Position numbers and translations under genes: made by a program
From: Apostichopus japonicus
Taxonomy: Eukaryota; Echinodermata; Holothuroidea; Aspidochirotida; Stichopodidae
Direction of reading: 5' to 3'
Length of the DNA stretch: 64,000 nucleotides
NCBI RefSeq assembly: GCF_037975245.1
Contig: NC_092565.1
Span: forward strand, 16,783,999 to 16,847,998
The notes under the pieces: model-generated
Told to the model about the DNA's origin: nothing
Databases searched by the model: none
The model's input: only the letters and a program-made list of their open reading frames with translations
Part shown: piece after piece, positions 8,251-21,400 of the stretch
How the letters are laid out: each line of letters starts with the position of its first letter
Numbering within the stretch: position 1 is the stretch's first letter

Positions 8251-9006
8251 GTCTACCGTCAACATTTTGACTGGTTTGCCTCTAATAAGCTATCGCTTAA
8301 CATTGGCAAAACGAATTATATTGTTTTTAATACATCCCGAAATTTCAGCTGGGATAAAGATATTTTTATGGGAGGTGAAATTCTCAAAGAAGTATTTTCT
8401 AATAAATTCTTAGGTGTACATATTGATCATAAACTTTAATGGGGTGATTATATTTCCATAGTGTGCAGGAAAGTTGCAAAGAATATAGGAATATTATCGA
8501 AATTGAAACACTACCTGCCACAACACATATTAAAGACCCTTTATCAAACTTTAGTGGTCCCACATTTTTCTTATTGCTCGATAATTTGGTCTGGTACACG
8601 TGATACTAATCTTAAGCCACTTATTATATTACAAAAGAAAGCTGTCCGCCACATATCACATGCTGCACCACGTGATCACACCAACCTTCTATTCAAGGAT
8701 CTGAATGTATTGAAAATTAATGACATAATACGTGTAAATCTTGCCACCTTCACTTATAAGGCTTGGAATGGACTCCTACCTAATGCATTTCATAATTATT
8801 TTGTCAGTAATTCGAAGATACATCACCGCAACACAAGACACGCAAATCATGCGCATTATCACAACACGAATACCTCAACAGGAATGTTCAGCCTCAGAAA
8901 TCGAGCAATAAAAACCTGGAATTCTATTACTGACATTATTAAAAATAAATTATCGTGTAGAACATTTAGAAAATGTTATATTAAAGAAATAATTGCATCA
9001 TATTAA
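8251..9006 (+). pseudogene. second non-LTR retrotransposon, C-terminal RT fragment
   Basis: A 5'-truncated LINE ORF2, different in sequence from the one at 531. In one frame it reads NKLSLNIGKTNYIVFNTS, then FLGVHIDHKL, an in-frame TAA at 8437-8439, and continues with KVAKNIGILSKLKHYLP, LYQTLVVPHFSYCSIIWSG, LQKKAVRHI and a C-terminal SLRNRAIKTWNSI to a stop at 9004-9006. These are the thumb and post-RT region of a Jockey/CR1-group RT. The fingers and palm domains with the catalytic aspartates are absent, as expected from 5' truncation at insertion. Only one stop breaks 250 codons, so this copy is younger than the first LINE. The clade is uncertain without a search. Confidence 0.85.
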
Positions 9007-9172
9007 TTAAAATATAATTGATTTATTGTCGGAACGTTTAATTTGATCTTTAATTAATTCTTCTCTATTCTTTCTTCAGGGAGTCTTCTACATTGTTAAG
9101 CTATTGTATGCTTTGTAGAAGACTTCCTTTCACCTTGTATATTTGCACGTGAAAAATAAATCAAATCAAACA
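9007..9172 (+). other. 3' UTR of the second LINE with terminal stem-loop and AAATC-type tail
   Basis: An inverted repeat of 14 bp (GGGAGTCTTCTACA at 9079-9092 against TGTAGAAGACTTCC at 9114-9127, one mismatch) forms a strong hairpin about 25 bp before an AATAAATCAAATCAAAC tail (about 9155-9171). In several LINE groups such a 3' hairpin plus short tail is what the RT recognises. The element's 3' end is therefore probably near 9171. Confidence 0.6.
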
Positions 9173-9295
9173 TTTCGCGAGGCTAGTGCAAGGGCTAGTG
9201 TATAACCATTGATGTCTTGTTTTACCTCCATGGTGAAACTGTTTCACTGTCGGTTATCGGTATATATTTTAGTATCATTAAATACAACGTGCAAA
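9173..9295. other. short unique junction between LINE and satellite
   Basis: About 120 bp of sequence unlike either neighbour, with a small perfect palindrome GTGAAAC-T-GTTTCAC (9233-9247) and a CTAGTGCAAGGGCTAGTG duplication. Nothing else is seen. Confidence 0.5.
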
Positions 9296-9963
9296 GCTGT
9301 AACTAATAGTTGCAGCTCCCAATGTAGGCACGAGCTGTAAAAGATCAGCAAAAGACGTCACCAGGGTTCGAACCACCGATGCAAAAGAGAGTCTCGCTCA
9401 TCAGTTAGTACAGTGCGCCAAGCCATAGCGCCACTGTATGGACTGAGATATTAGGCTGATTAACTAATAGTTACAGCCCCCAATGTAGGCACAAGCTGTA
9501 AAAGATCGGCAAAAGACGTCACCGGGTCGGAACCACCGATGCAAAAGAGAGAGTCTCGCTCATCAGCTCGTACAGTGCGCCAAGCCAACGCGCCACTGTA
9601 TGGACCGAGATAATAGCCCAATTAACTAATAGATACAGCTCCTCATGTAGGCACGAGCTGTAAAAGATCAGCAAAAGACGTCATCACCGGGGTTCGAACC
9701 ACGGATGCAAAAGAGAGTCTCGATCACCAGCTCGTACATTGCGCCAAGCCATCGCGCCACTGTATGGACTGAGATATTAAGTGGATTAACTAATACTTAC
9801 AGCTCCCCGTGAAGGCACGAGCTGTAAAAGATCGGCAAAAGACGTCATCACCGGTGTTCGAACCACGGATGCAAAAGAGAGTCTCGATTATCAGCTCGTA
9901 CAGTGCGCCAAGCCATCGCGCCACTGTATGGACTGAGATATTAGGCGGATTAACTAATACTTA
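9296..9963 (-). repeat. diverged left-edge monomers of the satellite
   Basis: The first four monomers have spacings of 161, 162, 164 and 164 bp before the array locks to 165. They carry private changes (CAGCCCCC, CGGGTCGG, AATAGCCCA) and a shorter GACGTC or GACGTCATCACC where interior monomers have GACGTACGTC. This is the usual pattern at a satellite edge, where unequal exchange no longer homogenises the copies. Confidence 0.85.
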
Positions 9964-10484
9964 CAGCTCCCCGTGTAGGCAAGAGCTGTAAAAGATCGGC
10001 AAAAGACGTACGTCACCGGGGTTCGAACCACCGATGCAAAAGAGAGCCTCGCTCATCAGCTCGTACAGTGCGCCAAGCCATCGCGACCCTGTATGGACTG
10101 AGATATTAGGCCGATTAACTAATACTTACAGCTCCCCATGTAGGCACGAGCTGTAAAAGATCGGCAAAAGACGTACGTCACCGGGGTTCGAACCACCGAT
10201 GCAAAAGAGAGTCTCGCTCATCAGCTCGATAAGTGCGCCAAGCCATCGCGCCACTGTATGGACTGAGATATTAGGCCGATTAACTAATACTTACAGCTCC
10301 CCGTGTAGGCACGAGCTGTAAAAGATCGGCAAAAGACGTACGTCACCGGGGTTCGAACCACGGATGCAAAAGAGAGTCTCGCTCATCAGCTCGTACAGTG
10401 CGCCAAGCCATCGCTCCACTGTATGGACTGAGATATTAGGCCGATTAACTAATACTTACAGCTCCCCGTGAAGGCACGAGCTGT

Positions 10485-10499
10485 AAAAGATCGGCAAAA
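10485..10499 (-). terminator. two TTTT Pol III terminator-like runs (representative monomer)
   Basis: On the minus strand, TTTT occurs at 10499-10496 and 10488-10485, 14 and 25 bp after the B box, where a Pol III unit would be expected to end. Four Ts can suffice for Pol III termination. A third TTTT (10536-10533) lies between the A and B boxes and could stop transcription early. Confidence 0.5.
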
Positions 10500-10513
10500 G
10501 ACGTACGTCACCG

Positions 10514-10524
10514 GGGTTCGAACC
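10514..10524 (-). promoter_or_regulatory. B box (representative monomer)
   Basis: Minus strand GGTTCGAACCC fits the TFIIIC-binding consensus GGTTCGANTCC except for one base. It is among the most constant parts of the monomer across the array. GGTTCGAACC is itself a perfect palindrome, so a weaker B box can be read on the plus strand too. Confidence 0.75.
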
Positions 10525-10572
10525 ACCGATGCAAAAGAGAGTCTCGCTCATCAGCTCGTACAGTGCGCCAAG

Positions 10573-10583
10573 CCATCGCGCCA
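10573..10583 (-). promoter_or_regulatory. A box-like element (representative monomer)
   Basis: Minus strand TGGCGCGATGG compares with the tRNA A box consensus TGGCNNAGTGG, with the changes limited to the middle positions. It recurs in almost every monomer. Confidence 0.65.
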
Positions 10584-13374
10584 CTGTATGGACTGAGATA
10601 TTAGGCCGATTAACTAATACTTACAGCTCCTTGTGTAGGCACGAGCTGTAAAAGATCGGCAAAAGACGTACGTCACCGGGGTTCGAACCACCGATGCAAA
10701 AGAGAGTCTCGCTCATCAGCTTGTACAGTGCGCCAAGCCATCGCGCCACTGTATGGACTGAGATATTAGGCCGATTAACTAATACTTACAGCTCCCCATG
10801 TAGGCACGAGCTGTGAAGGATCGGCAAAAGACGTACGTCACCGGGGTTCGAACCACCGATGCAAAAGAGAGTCTCGCTCATCAGCTCGTACAGTGCGCCA
10901 AGCCATCGCGCCACTGTATGGACTGAGATATTAGGCCGATTTACTAATACTTACAGCTCCCCATGTAGGCACGAGCTGTAAAAGATCGGCAAAAGACGTA
11001 CGTCACCGGGGTTCGAACCACCGATGCAAAAGAGAGCCTCGCTCATCAGCTCGTACAGTGCGCCAAGCCATCGCGCCACTGTATGGACTGAGATATTAGG
11101 CCGATTAACTAATACTTACAGCTCCCCATGTAGGCACGAGCTGTAAAAGATCGGCAAAAGACGTACGTCACCGGGGTTCGAACCACCGATTGAAACGAGA
11201 GTCTCGCTCATCAGCTCGTAGAGTGGGCCAAGCCATCGCGCCACTGTATGGACTGAGATATTAGGCCGATTAACTAATACTTACAGCTCCCCGTGTAGGC
11301 ACGAGCTGTAAAAGATCGGCAAAAGACGTACGTCACCGGGGTTCGAACCACCGATACAAAAGAGAGTCTCGCTCATCAGCTCGTACAGTGCGCCAAGCCA
11401 TCGCGCCACTGTATGGACTGAGATATTAGGCCGATTAACTAATACTTACAGCTCCCCGTGTAGCCACGAGCTGTAAAAGATCGGCAAAAGACGTACGTCA
11501 CCGGGGTTCGAACCACCGATGCAAAAGAGAGTCTCGCTCATCAGCTCGTACAGTGCGCCAAGCCATCGCGCAACTGTATGGGCTGAGATATTAGGCCAAT
11601 TAACTAATACTTACAGCTCCCCGTGTAGGCACGAGCTGTAAAAGATCGGCAAAAGACGTACATCACCGGGGTTCGAACCACCGATGCAAAAGAGAGTCTC
11701 GCTCATCAGCTCGTACAGTGCGCCAAGCCATCGCGCCACTGTATGGGCTGAGATATTAGGCCGATTAACTAATACTTACAGCTCCCCGTGTAGGCACGAG
11801 CTGTAAAAGATCGGCAAAAGACGTACGTCACCGGGGTTCGAACCACCGATGCAAAAGATAGTCTCGCTCATCAGCTCGTACAGTGCGCCAAGCCATCGCG
11901 CCACTGTATGGACTGAGATATTAGGCCGATTAACTAATACTTACAGCTCCCCGTGTAGGCACGAGCTGTAAAAGATCGGCAAAAGACGTACGTCACCGGG
12001 GTTCGAACCACCGATGCAAAAGATAGTCTCGCTCATCAGTTCGTACAGTGCGCCAAGCCATCGCGCCACTGTATGGGCTGAGATATTAGGCCGATTAACT
12101 AATACTTACAGCTCCCCGTGTAGGCACGAGCTGTAAAAGATCGGCAAAAGACGTACGTCACCGGGGTTCGAACCACCGATGCAAACGAGAGTCTCGCTCA
12201 TCAGCTCGTACAGTGCGCCAAGCCATCGCGCCAATGTATGGACTGAGATATTAGGCCGATTAACTAATACTTACAGCTCCCCGTGTATGCACGAGCTGTA
12301 AAAGATCAGAAAAAGAGTACGTCAGCGGGGTTCGAACCACCGATGCAAAAGAGAGTCTCGCTCATCAGCTCGTACAGTGCGCCAAGCCATCGCGCCACTG
12401 TATGGACTGAGATATTAGGCCGATTAACTAATACTTACAGCTCCCCGTGTAGGCACGAGCTGTAAAAGATCCGAAAAAGACGTACGTCACCGGGGTTCGA
12501 ACCACCGATGCAAACGAGAGTCTCGCTCATCAGCTCGATAAGTGCGCCAAGCCATCGCGCCACTGTATGGACTGAGATATTAGTCCGATTAACTAATACT
12601 TACAGCTCCCCATGTAGGCACGAGCTGTAAAAGATCGGCAAAAGACGTACGTCACCGGGGTTCGAACCACCGATGCAAAAGAGAGTCTGGCTCATCAGCT
12701 CGATAAGTGCGCCAAGCCATCGCGACACTGTATGGACTGAGATATTAGGCCGATTAACTTATACTTACAGCTCCCGTGTAGGCACGAGCTGTAAAAGATC
12801 GGCAAAAGACGTACGTCACCGGGGTTCGAACCACCGATGCAAAAGAAAGTCTCGCTCTTAACCCGATAAGTGCGCCAAGCCATCGCGCCACTGTATGGAC
12901 TGAGATATTAGGCCGATTAACTAATACTTACAGCTCCCCATGTAGGCACGAGCTGTAAAAGATCGGCAAAAGACGTACGTCACCGGGGTTCGAACCACCG
13001 ATGCAAAAGAGAGCCTCGCTCATCAGCTCGATAAGTGCGCCAAGCCATCGCGCCACTGTATGGACTGAGATATTAGGCCGATTAACTTATACTTACAGCT
13101 CCCCGTGTATGCACGAGCTGTAAAAGATCGGAAAAAGACGTACGTCACCGGGGTTCGAACCACCGATGCAAAAGAGAGTCTCGCTCATCAGCTCGTACAG
13201 TGCGCCAAGCCATCGCGCCACTGTATGGACTGAGATATTAGGCCGATTAACTAATACTTACAGCTCCCCGTGTAGGCACGAGCTGTAAAAGATCGGCAAA
13301 AGACGTACGTCAGCGGGGTTCGAACCACCGATGCAAAAGAGAGTCTCGCTCATCAGCTCGATAAGTGCGCCAAG

Positions 13375-16228
13375 CCATCGCGCCACTGTATGGACTGAGA
13401 TATTAGGCCGATTAACTAATACTTACAGCTCCCCGTGTAGGCACGAGCTGTAAAAGATCGGCAAAAGACGTACGTCACCGGGGTTCGAACCACCGATGCA
13501 AAAGAGAGTCTCGCTCATCAGCTCGTACAGTGCGCCAAGCCATCGCGCCACTGTATGGACTGAGATATTAGGCCGATTAACAAATACTTACAGCTCCCCG
13601 TGTAGGCACGAGCTGTAAAAGATCGGCAAAAGACGTACGTCACCGGGGTTCGAACCACCGATGCAAAAGAGAGTCTCGCTCATCAGCTCGATAAGTGCGC
13701 CAAGCCATCGCGCCACTGTATGGACTGAGATATTAGGCCGATTAACTTATACTTACAGCTCCCCATGTAGGCACGAGCTGTAAAAGATCGGCAAAAGACG
13801 TACGTCACCGGGGTTCGAACCACCGATGCAAAAGAGAGTCTCGCTCATCAGCTCGTACAGTGCGCCAAGCCATCGCGCCACTGTATGGACTGAGATATTA
13901 GGCCGATTAACTTATACTTACAGCTCCCCGTGTAGGCACGAGCTGTAAAAGATCGGCAAAAGACGTACGTCACCGGGGTTCGAACCACCGATGCAAAAGA
14001 GAGCCTCGCTCATCAGCTCGATAAGTGCGCCAAGCCATCGCGCCACTGTATGGACTGAGATATTAGGCCGATTAACTAATACTTACAGCTCCCCGTGTAG
14101 GCACGAGCTGTAAAAGATCGGCAAAAGACGTACGTCACCGGGATTCGAACCACCGATGCAAAAGAGAGTCTCGCTCATCAGCTCGAACAGTCCGCCAAGC
14201 CATCGCGCCACTGTATGGACTGAGATATTAGGCCGATTAACTAATACTTACAGCTCCCGTGTAGGCACGAGCTGTAAAAGATCCGAAAAAGACGTACGTC
14301 ACCGGGGTTCGAACCACCGATGCAAAAGAGAGCCTCGCTCATCAGCTCGATAAGTGCGCCAAGCCATCGCGCCACTGTATGGACTGAGATATTAGGCCGA
14401 TTAACTAATACTTACAGCTCCCCGTGTAGGCACGAGCTGTAAAAGATCGGCAAAAGACGTACGTCACCGGGGTTCGAACCACCGATGCAAAAGAGAGCCT
14501 CGCTCATCAGCTCGTACAGTGCGCCAAGCCATCGCGCCACTGTATGGACTGAGATATTAGGCCGATTAACTAATACTTACAGCTCCCCGTGTAGGCACGA
14601 GCTGTAAAAGATCGGCAAAAGACGTACGTCAGCGGGGTTCGAACCACCGATGCAAAAGAGAGTCTCGCTCATCAGCTCGATAAGTGCGCCAAGCCATCGC
14701 GCCACTGTATGGACTGAGATATTAGGCCGATTAACTAATACTTACAGCTCCCCGTGTAGGCACGAGCTGTAAAAGATCGGCAAAAGACGTACGTCACCGG
14801 GGTTCGAACCACCGATGCAAAAGAGAGTCTCGCTCATCAGCTCGAACAGTCCGCCAAGCCATCGCGCCACTGTATGGACTGAGATATTAGGCCGATTAAC
14901 TAATACTTACAGCTCCCGTGTAGGCACGAGCTGTAAAAGATCGGCAAAAGACGTACGTCACCGGGATTCGAACCACCGATGCAAAAGAGAGTCTCGCTCA
15001 TCAGCTCGAACAGTCCGCCAAGCCATCGCGCCACTGTATGGACTGAGATATTAGGCCGATTAACTAATACTTACAGCTCCCCGTGTAGGCACGAGCTGTA
15101 AAAGATCGGCAAAAGACGTACGTCACCGGGGTTCGAACCACCGATGCAAAAGAGAGTCTCGCTCATCAGCTCGTACAGTGCGCCAAGCCATCGCGCCACT
15201 GTATGGACTGAGATATTAGGCCGATTAACAAATACTTACAGCTCCCCGTGTAGGCACGAGCTGTAAAAGATCGGCAAAAGACGTACGTCACCGGGGTTCG
15301 AACCACCGATGCAAAAGAGAGTCTCGCTCATCAGCTCGATAAGTGCGCCAAGCCATCGCGCCACTGTATGGACTGAGATATTAGGCCGATTAACTTATAC
15401 TTACAGCTCCCCATGTAGGCACGAGCTGTAAAAGATCGGCAAAAGACGTACGTCACCGGGGTTCGAACCACCGATGCAAAAGAGAGTCTCGCTCATCAGC
15501 TCGTACAGTGCGCCAAGCCATCGCGCCACTGTATGGACTGAGATATTAGGCCGATTAACTTATACTTACAGCTCCCCGTGTAGGCACGAGCTGTAAAAGA
15601 TCGGCAAAAGACGTACGTCACCGGGGTTCGAACCACCGATGCAAAAGAGAGCCTCGCTCATCAGCTCGATAAGTGCGCCAAGCCATCGCGCCACTGTATG
15701 GACTGAGATATTAGGCCGATTAACTAATACTTACAGCTCCCCGTGTAGGCACGAGCTGTAAAAGATCGGCAAAAGACGTACGTCACCGGGATTCGAACCA
15801 CCGATGCAAAAGAGAGTCTCGCTCATCAGCTCGAACAGTCCGCCAAGCCATCGCGCCACTGTATGGACTGAGATATTAGGCCGATTAACTAATACTTACA
15901 GCTCCCGTGTAGGCACGAGCTGTAAAAGATCCGAAAAAGACGTACGTCACCGGGGTTCGAACCACCGATGCAAAAGAGAGCCTCGCTCATCAGCTCGATA
16001 AGTGCGCCAAGCCATCGCGCCACTGTATGGACTGAGATATTAGGCCGATTAACTAATACTTACAGCTCCCCGTGTAGGCACGAGCTGTAAAAGATCGGCA
16101 AAAGACGTACGTCACCGGGGTTCGAACCACCGATGCAAAAGAGAGCCTCGCTCATCAGCTCGTACAGTGCGCCAAGCCATCGCGCCACTGTATGGACTGA
16201 GATATTAGGCCGATTAACTAATACTTAC
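13375..16228. repeat. higher-order duplication, 1,648-bp offset (10 monomers)
   Basis: Rare variants recur 1,648 bp apart: AACAAATACTT at 13580/15228, and CGGGATTCGAACC with CGAACAGTCCGCC at 14141/15789. The matching block spans about 13.38-14.58 kb and 15.02-16.23 kb. Confidence 0.75.
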
Positions 16229-18419
16229 AGCTCCCCATGTAGGCACGAGCTGTAAAAGATCGGCAAAAGACGTACGTCACCGGGGTTCGAACTACCGATG
16301 CAAAAGAGAGTCTCGCTCATCAGCTCGTACAGTGGGCCAAGCCATCGCGCCACTGTATGAACTGAGATATTAGGCCGATTGACTAATACTTACAGCTCCC
16401 CGTGTAGGCACGAGCTGTAAAAGATCGGCAAAAGACGTACGTCACCGGGGTTCGAACCACCGATGCAAAAGAGAGTCTCGCTCATCAGCTCGTACAGTGG
16501 GCCAAGCCATCGCGCCACTGTATGGACTGAGATATTAGGCCGATTAACTTATACTTACAGCTCCCCGTGTAGGCACGAGCTGTAAAAGATCGGCAAAAGA
16601 CGTACGTCACCGGGGTTCGAACCACCGATGCAAAAGAGAGTCTCGCTCATCAGCTCGATAAGTGCGCCAAGCCATCGCGCCACTGTATGGACTGAGATAT
16701 TAGGCCGATTAACTAATACTTACAGCTCCCCGTGTAGGCACGAGCTGTAAAAGATCGGCAAAAGACGTACGTCACCGGGGTTCGAACCACCGATGCAAAA
16801 GAGAGTCTTGCTCATCAGCTCGATAAGTGCGCCAAGCCATCGCGCCACTGTATGGACTGAGATATTAGGCCGATTAACTAATACTTACAGCTCCCCATGT
16901 AGGCACGAGCTGTAAAAGATCGGCAAAAGACGTACGTCACTGGGGTTCGAACCACCGATGCAAAAGAGAGTCTCGCTCATCAGCTCGTACAGTGCGCCAA
17001 GCCATCGCGCCACTGTATGGACTGAGATATTAGGCCGATTAACTAATACTTACAGCTCCCCATGTAGGCACGAGCTGTAAAAGATCGGCAAAAGACGTAC
17101 GTCACCGGGGTTCGAACCACCGATGCAAAAGAGAGTCTCGCTCATCAGCTCGTACAGTGCGCCAAGCCATCGCGCCACTGTATGGACTGAGATATTAGGC
17201 CGATTAACTAATACTTACAGCTCCCCGTGTAGGCACGAGCTGTAAAAGATCGGCAAAAGACGTACGTCACCGGGGTTCGAACCACCGATACAAAAGAGAG
17301 TCTCGCTCATCAGCTCGTACAGTGCGCCAAGCCATCGCGCCACTGTATGGACTGAGATATTAGGCCGATTAACTAATACTTACAGCTCCCCGTGTAGGCA
17401 CGAGCTGTAAAAGATCGGCAAAAGACGTACGTCACCGGGGTTCGAACCACCGATACAAAAGAGAGTCTCGCTCATCAGCTCGTACAGTGCGCCAAGCCAT
17501 CGCGCCACTGTGTGGACTGAGATATTAGGCCGATTAACTAATACTTACAGCTCCCCGTGTAGGCACGAGCTGTAAAAGATCGGCAAAAGACGTACATCAC
17601 CGGGGTTCGAACCACCGATGCAAAAGAGAGTCTCGCTCATCAGCTCGTACAGTGCGCCAAGCCATCGCGCCACTGTATGGACTGAGATATTAGGCCGATT
17701 AACTAATACTTACAGCTCCCCGTGTAGGCACGAGCTGTAAAAGATCGGCAAAAGACGTACGTCACCGGGGTTCGAACCACCGATACAAAAGAGAGTCTCG
17801 CTCATCAGCTCGTACAGTGCGCCAAGCCATCGCGCCACTGTATGGACTGAGATATTAGGCCGATTAACTAATACTTACAGCTCCCCGTGTAGGCACGAGC
17901 TGTAAAAGATCGGCAAAAGACGTACGTCACCGGGGTTCGAACCACCGATACAAAAGAGAGTCTCGCTCATCAGCTCGTACAGTGCGCCAAGCCATCGCGC
18001 CACTGTGTGGACTGAGATATTAGGCCGATTAACTAATACTTACAGCTCCCCGTGTAGGCACGAGCTGTAAAAGATCGGCAAAAGACGTACATCACCGGGG
18101 TTCGAACCACCGATGCAAAAGAGAGTCTCGCTCATCAGCTCGATAAGTGCGCCAAGCCATCGCGCCACTGTATGGACTGAGATATTAGGCCGATTAACTA
18201 ATACTTACAGCTCCCCATGTAGGCACGAGCTGTAAAAGATCGGCAAAAGACGTACGTCACCGGGGTTCGAACCACCGATGCAAAAGAGAGTCTCGCTCAT
18301 CAGCTCGATAAGTGCGCCAAGCCATCGCGCCACTGTATGGACTGAGATATTAGGCCGATTAACTAATACTTACAGCTCCCCGTGTAGGCACGAGCTGTAA
18401 AAGATCGGCAAAAGACGTA

Positions 18420-21400
18420 CGTCACCGGGGTTCGAACCACGGATGCAAAAGAGAGTCTCGCTCATCAGCTCGATAAGTGCGCCAAGCCATCGCGCCACTG
18501 TATGGACTGAGATATTTGGCCGATTAACTAATACTTACAGCTCCCCGTGTAGGCACGAGCTGTAAAAGATCGGCAAAAGACGTACGTCACCGGGGTTCGA
18601 ACCACCGATGCAAAAGAGAGTCTCGCTCATCAGCTCGATAAGTGCGCCAAGCCATCGCGCCACTGTATGGACTGAGATATTAGGCCGATTAACTAATACT
18701 TACAGCTCCCCGTGTAGGCACGAGCTGTAAAAGATCGGCAAAAGACGTACGTCACCGGGGTTCGAACCACCGATGCAAAAGAGAGTCTTGCTCATCAGCT
18801 CGATAAGTGCGCCAAGCCATCGCGCCACTGTATGGACTGAGATATTAGGCCGATTAACTAATACTTACAGCTCCCCATGTAGGCACGAGCTGTAAAAGAA
18901 CGGCAAAAGACGTACGTCACCGGGGTTCGAACCACCGATGCAAAAGAGAGTCTTGCTCTTAACCCGATAAGTGCGCCAAGCCATCGCGCCACTGTATGGA
19001 CTGAGATATTAGGCCGATTAACTAATACTTACAGCTCCCCATGTAGGCACGAGCTGTAAAAGATCGGCAAAAGACGTACGTCACTGGGGTTCGAACCACC
19101 GATGCAAAAGAGAGTCTCGCTCATCAGCTCGTACAGTGCGCCAAGCCATCGCGCCACTGTATGGACTGAGATATTAGGCCGATTAACTAATACTTACAGC
19201 TCCCCATGTAGGCACGAGCTGTAAAAGATCGGCAAAAGACGTACGTCACCGGGGTTCGAACCACCGATGCAAAAGAGAGTCTCGCTCATCAGCTCGTACA
19301 GTGCGCCAAGCCATCGCGCCACTGTATGGACTGAGATATTAGGCCGATTAACTAATACTTACAGCTCCCCGTGTAGGCACGAGCTGTAAAAGATCGGCAA
19401 AAGACGTACGTCACCGGGGTTCGAACCACCGATACAAAAGAGAGTCTCGCTCATCAGCTCGTACAGTGCGCCAAGCCATCGCGCCACTGTATGGACTGAG
19501 ATATTAGGCCGATTAACTAATACTTACAGCTCCCCGTGTAGGCACGAGCTGTAAAAGATCGGCAAAAGACGTACATCACCGGGGTTCGAACCACCGATGC
19601 AAAAGAGAGTCTCGCTCATTAGCTCGATAAGTGCGCCAAGCCATCGCGCCACTGTATGGACTGAGATATTAGGCCGATTAACTAATACTTACAGCTCCCC
19701 ATGTAGGCACGAGCTGTAAAAGATCGGCAAAAGACGTACGTCACCCGGGTTCGAACCACCGATGCAAAAGAGAGTCTCGCTCATCAGCTCGATAAGTGCG
19801 CCAAGCCATCGCGCCACTGTATGGACTGAGAAATTAGGCCGATTAACTAATACTTACAGCTCCCCGTGTAGGCACGAGCTGTAAAAGATCGGCAAAAGAC
19901 GTACGTCACCGGGGTTCGAACCACGGATGCAAAAGAGAGTCTCGCTCATCAGCTCGATAAGTGCGCCAAGCCATCGCGCCACTGTATGGACTGAGATATT
20001 TGGCCGATTAACTAATACTTACAGCTCCCCGTGTAGGCACGAGCTGTAAAAGATCGGCAAAAGACGTACGTCACCGGGGTTCGAACCACCGATGCAAAAG
20101 AGAGTCTCGCTCATCAGCTCGTACAGTGCGCCAAGCCATCGCGCCACTGTATGGACTGAGATATTAGGCCGATTAACTAATACTTACAGCTCCCCGTGTA
20201 GGCACGAGCTGTAAAAGATCGGCAAAAGACGTACGTCACCGGGGTTCGAACCAAAGATGCAAAAGAGAGTCTCGCTCATCAGCTCGATAAGTGCGCCAAG
20301 CCATCGCGCCACTGTATGGACTGAGATATTGGGCCGATTAACTAATACTTACAGCTCCCCGTGTAGGCACGAGCTGTAAAAGATCGGCAAAAGACGTACG
20401 TCACCGGGGTTCGAACCACCGATGCAAAAGAGAGTCTTGCTCATCAGCTCGTACAGTGCGCCAAGCCATCGCGCCACTGTATGGACTGAGATATTAGGCC
20501 GATTAACTAATACTTACAGCTCCCCGTGTAGGCACGAGCTGTAAAAGATCGGCAAAAGACGTACGTCACCGGGGTTCGAACCACCGATACAAAAGAGAGT
20601 CTCGCTCATCAGCTCGTACAGTGCGCCAAGCCATCGCGCCACTGTATGGACTGAGATATTAGGCCGATTAACTAATACTTACAGCTCCCCGTGTAGGCAC
20701 GAGCTGTAAAAGATCGGCAAAAGACGTACATCACCGGGGTTCGAACCACCGATGCAAAAGAGAGTCTCGCTCATCAGCTCGATAAGTGCGCCAAGCCATC
20801 GCGCCACTGTATGGACTGAGATATTAGGCCGATTAACTTATACTTACAGCTCCCCATGTAGGCACGAGCTGTAAAAGATCGGCAAAAGACGTACGTCACC
20901 GGGGTTCGAACCACCGATGCAAAAGAGAGTCTCGCTCATCAGCTCGATAAGTGCGCCAAGCCATCGCGCCACTGTATGGACTGAGATATTAGGCCGATTA
21001 ACTAATACTTACAGCTCCCCGTGTAGGCACGAGCTGTAAAAGATCGGCAAAAGACGTACGTCACCGGGGTTCGAACCACGGATGCAAAAGAGAGTCTCGC
21101 TCATCAGCTCGATAAGTGCGCCAAGCCATCGCGCCACTGTATGGACTGAGATATTTGGCCGATTAACTAATACTTACAGCTCCCCGTGTAGGCACGAGCT
21201 GTAAAAGATCGGCAAAAGACGTACGTCACCGGGGTTCGAACCACCGATGCAAAAGAGAGTCTCGCTCATCAGCTCGTACAGTGCGCCAAGCCATCGCGCC
21301 ACTGTATGGACTGAGATATTAGGCCGATTAACTAATACTTACAGCTCCCCGTGTAGGCACGAGCTGTAAAAGATCGGCAAAAGACGTACGTCACCGGGGT

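Larger units (their letters stand above)
10496..10600 (-). ncRNA. representative tRNA-like Pol III unit within one monomer
   Basis: Chosen as a typical copy. On the minus strand it runs from just upstream of the A box to the first downstream TTTT, about 100 nt. It has T8-G9, a 4-bp GCGC/GCGC D stem (10578-10581 with 10565-10568) enclosing a 9-nt loop with GG, a region the size of an anticodon arm, and a variable region of about 19 nt as in class II tRNAs. A TTCGAAC T loop follows. The acceptor stem and most of the T stem do not pair, so it is not a functional tRNA; it resembles the tRNA-derived head of a SINE. Whether it is transcribed is unknown. Confidence 0.6.

Noticed and set aside
10514-10530. 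CENP-B box at TTCGAACCACCGATG
   Set aside because: It keeps TTCG and the central A but lacks most of the CGGG half; about six of nine core positions match, which is not convincing.
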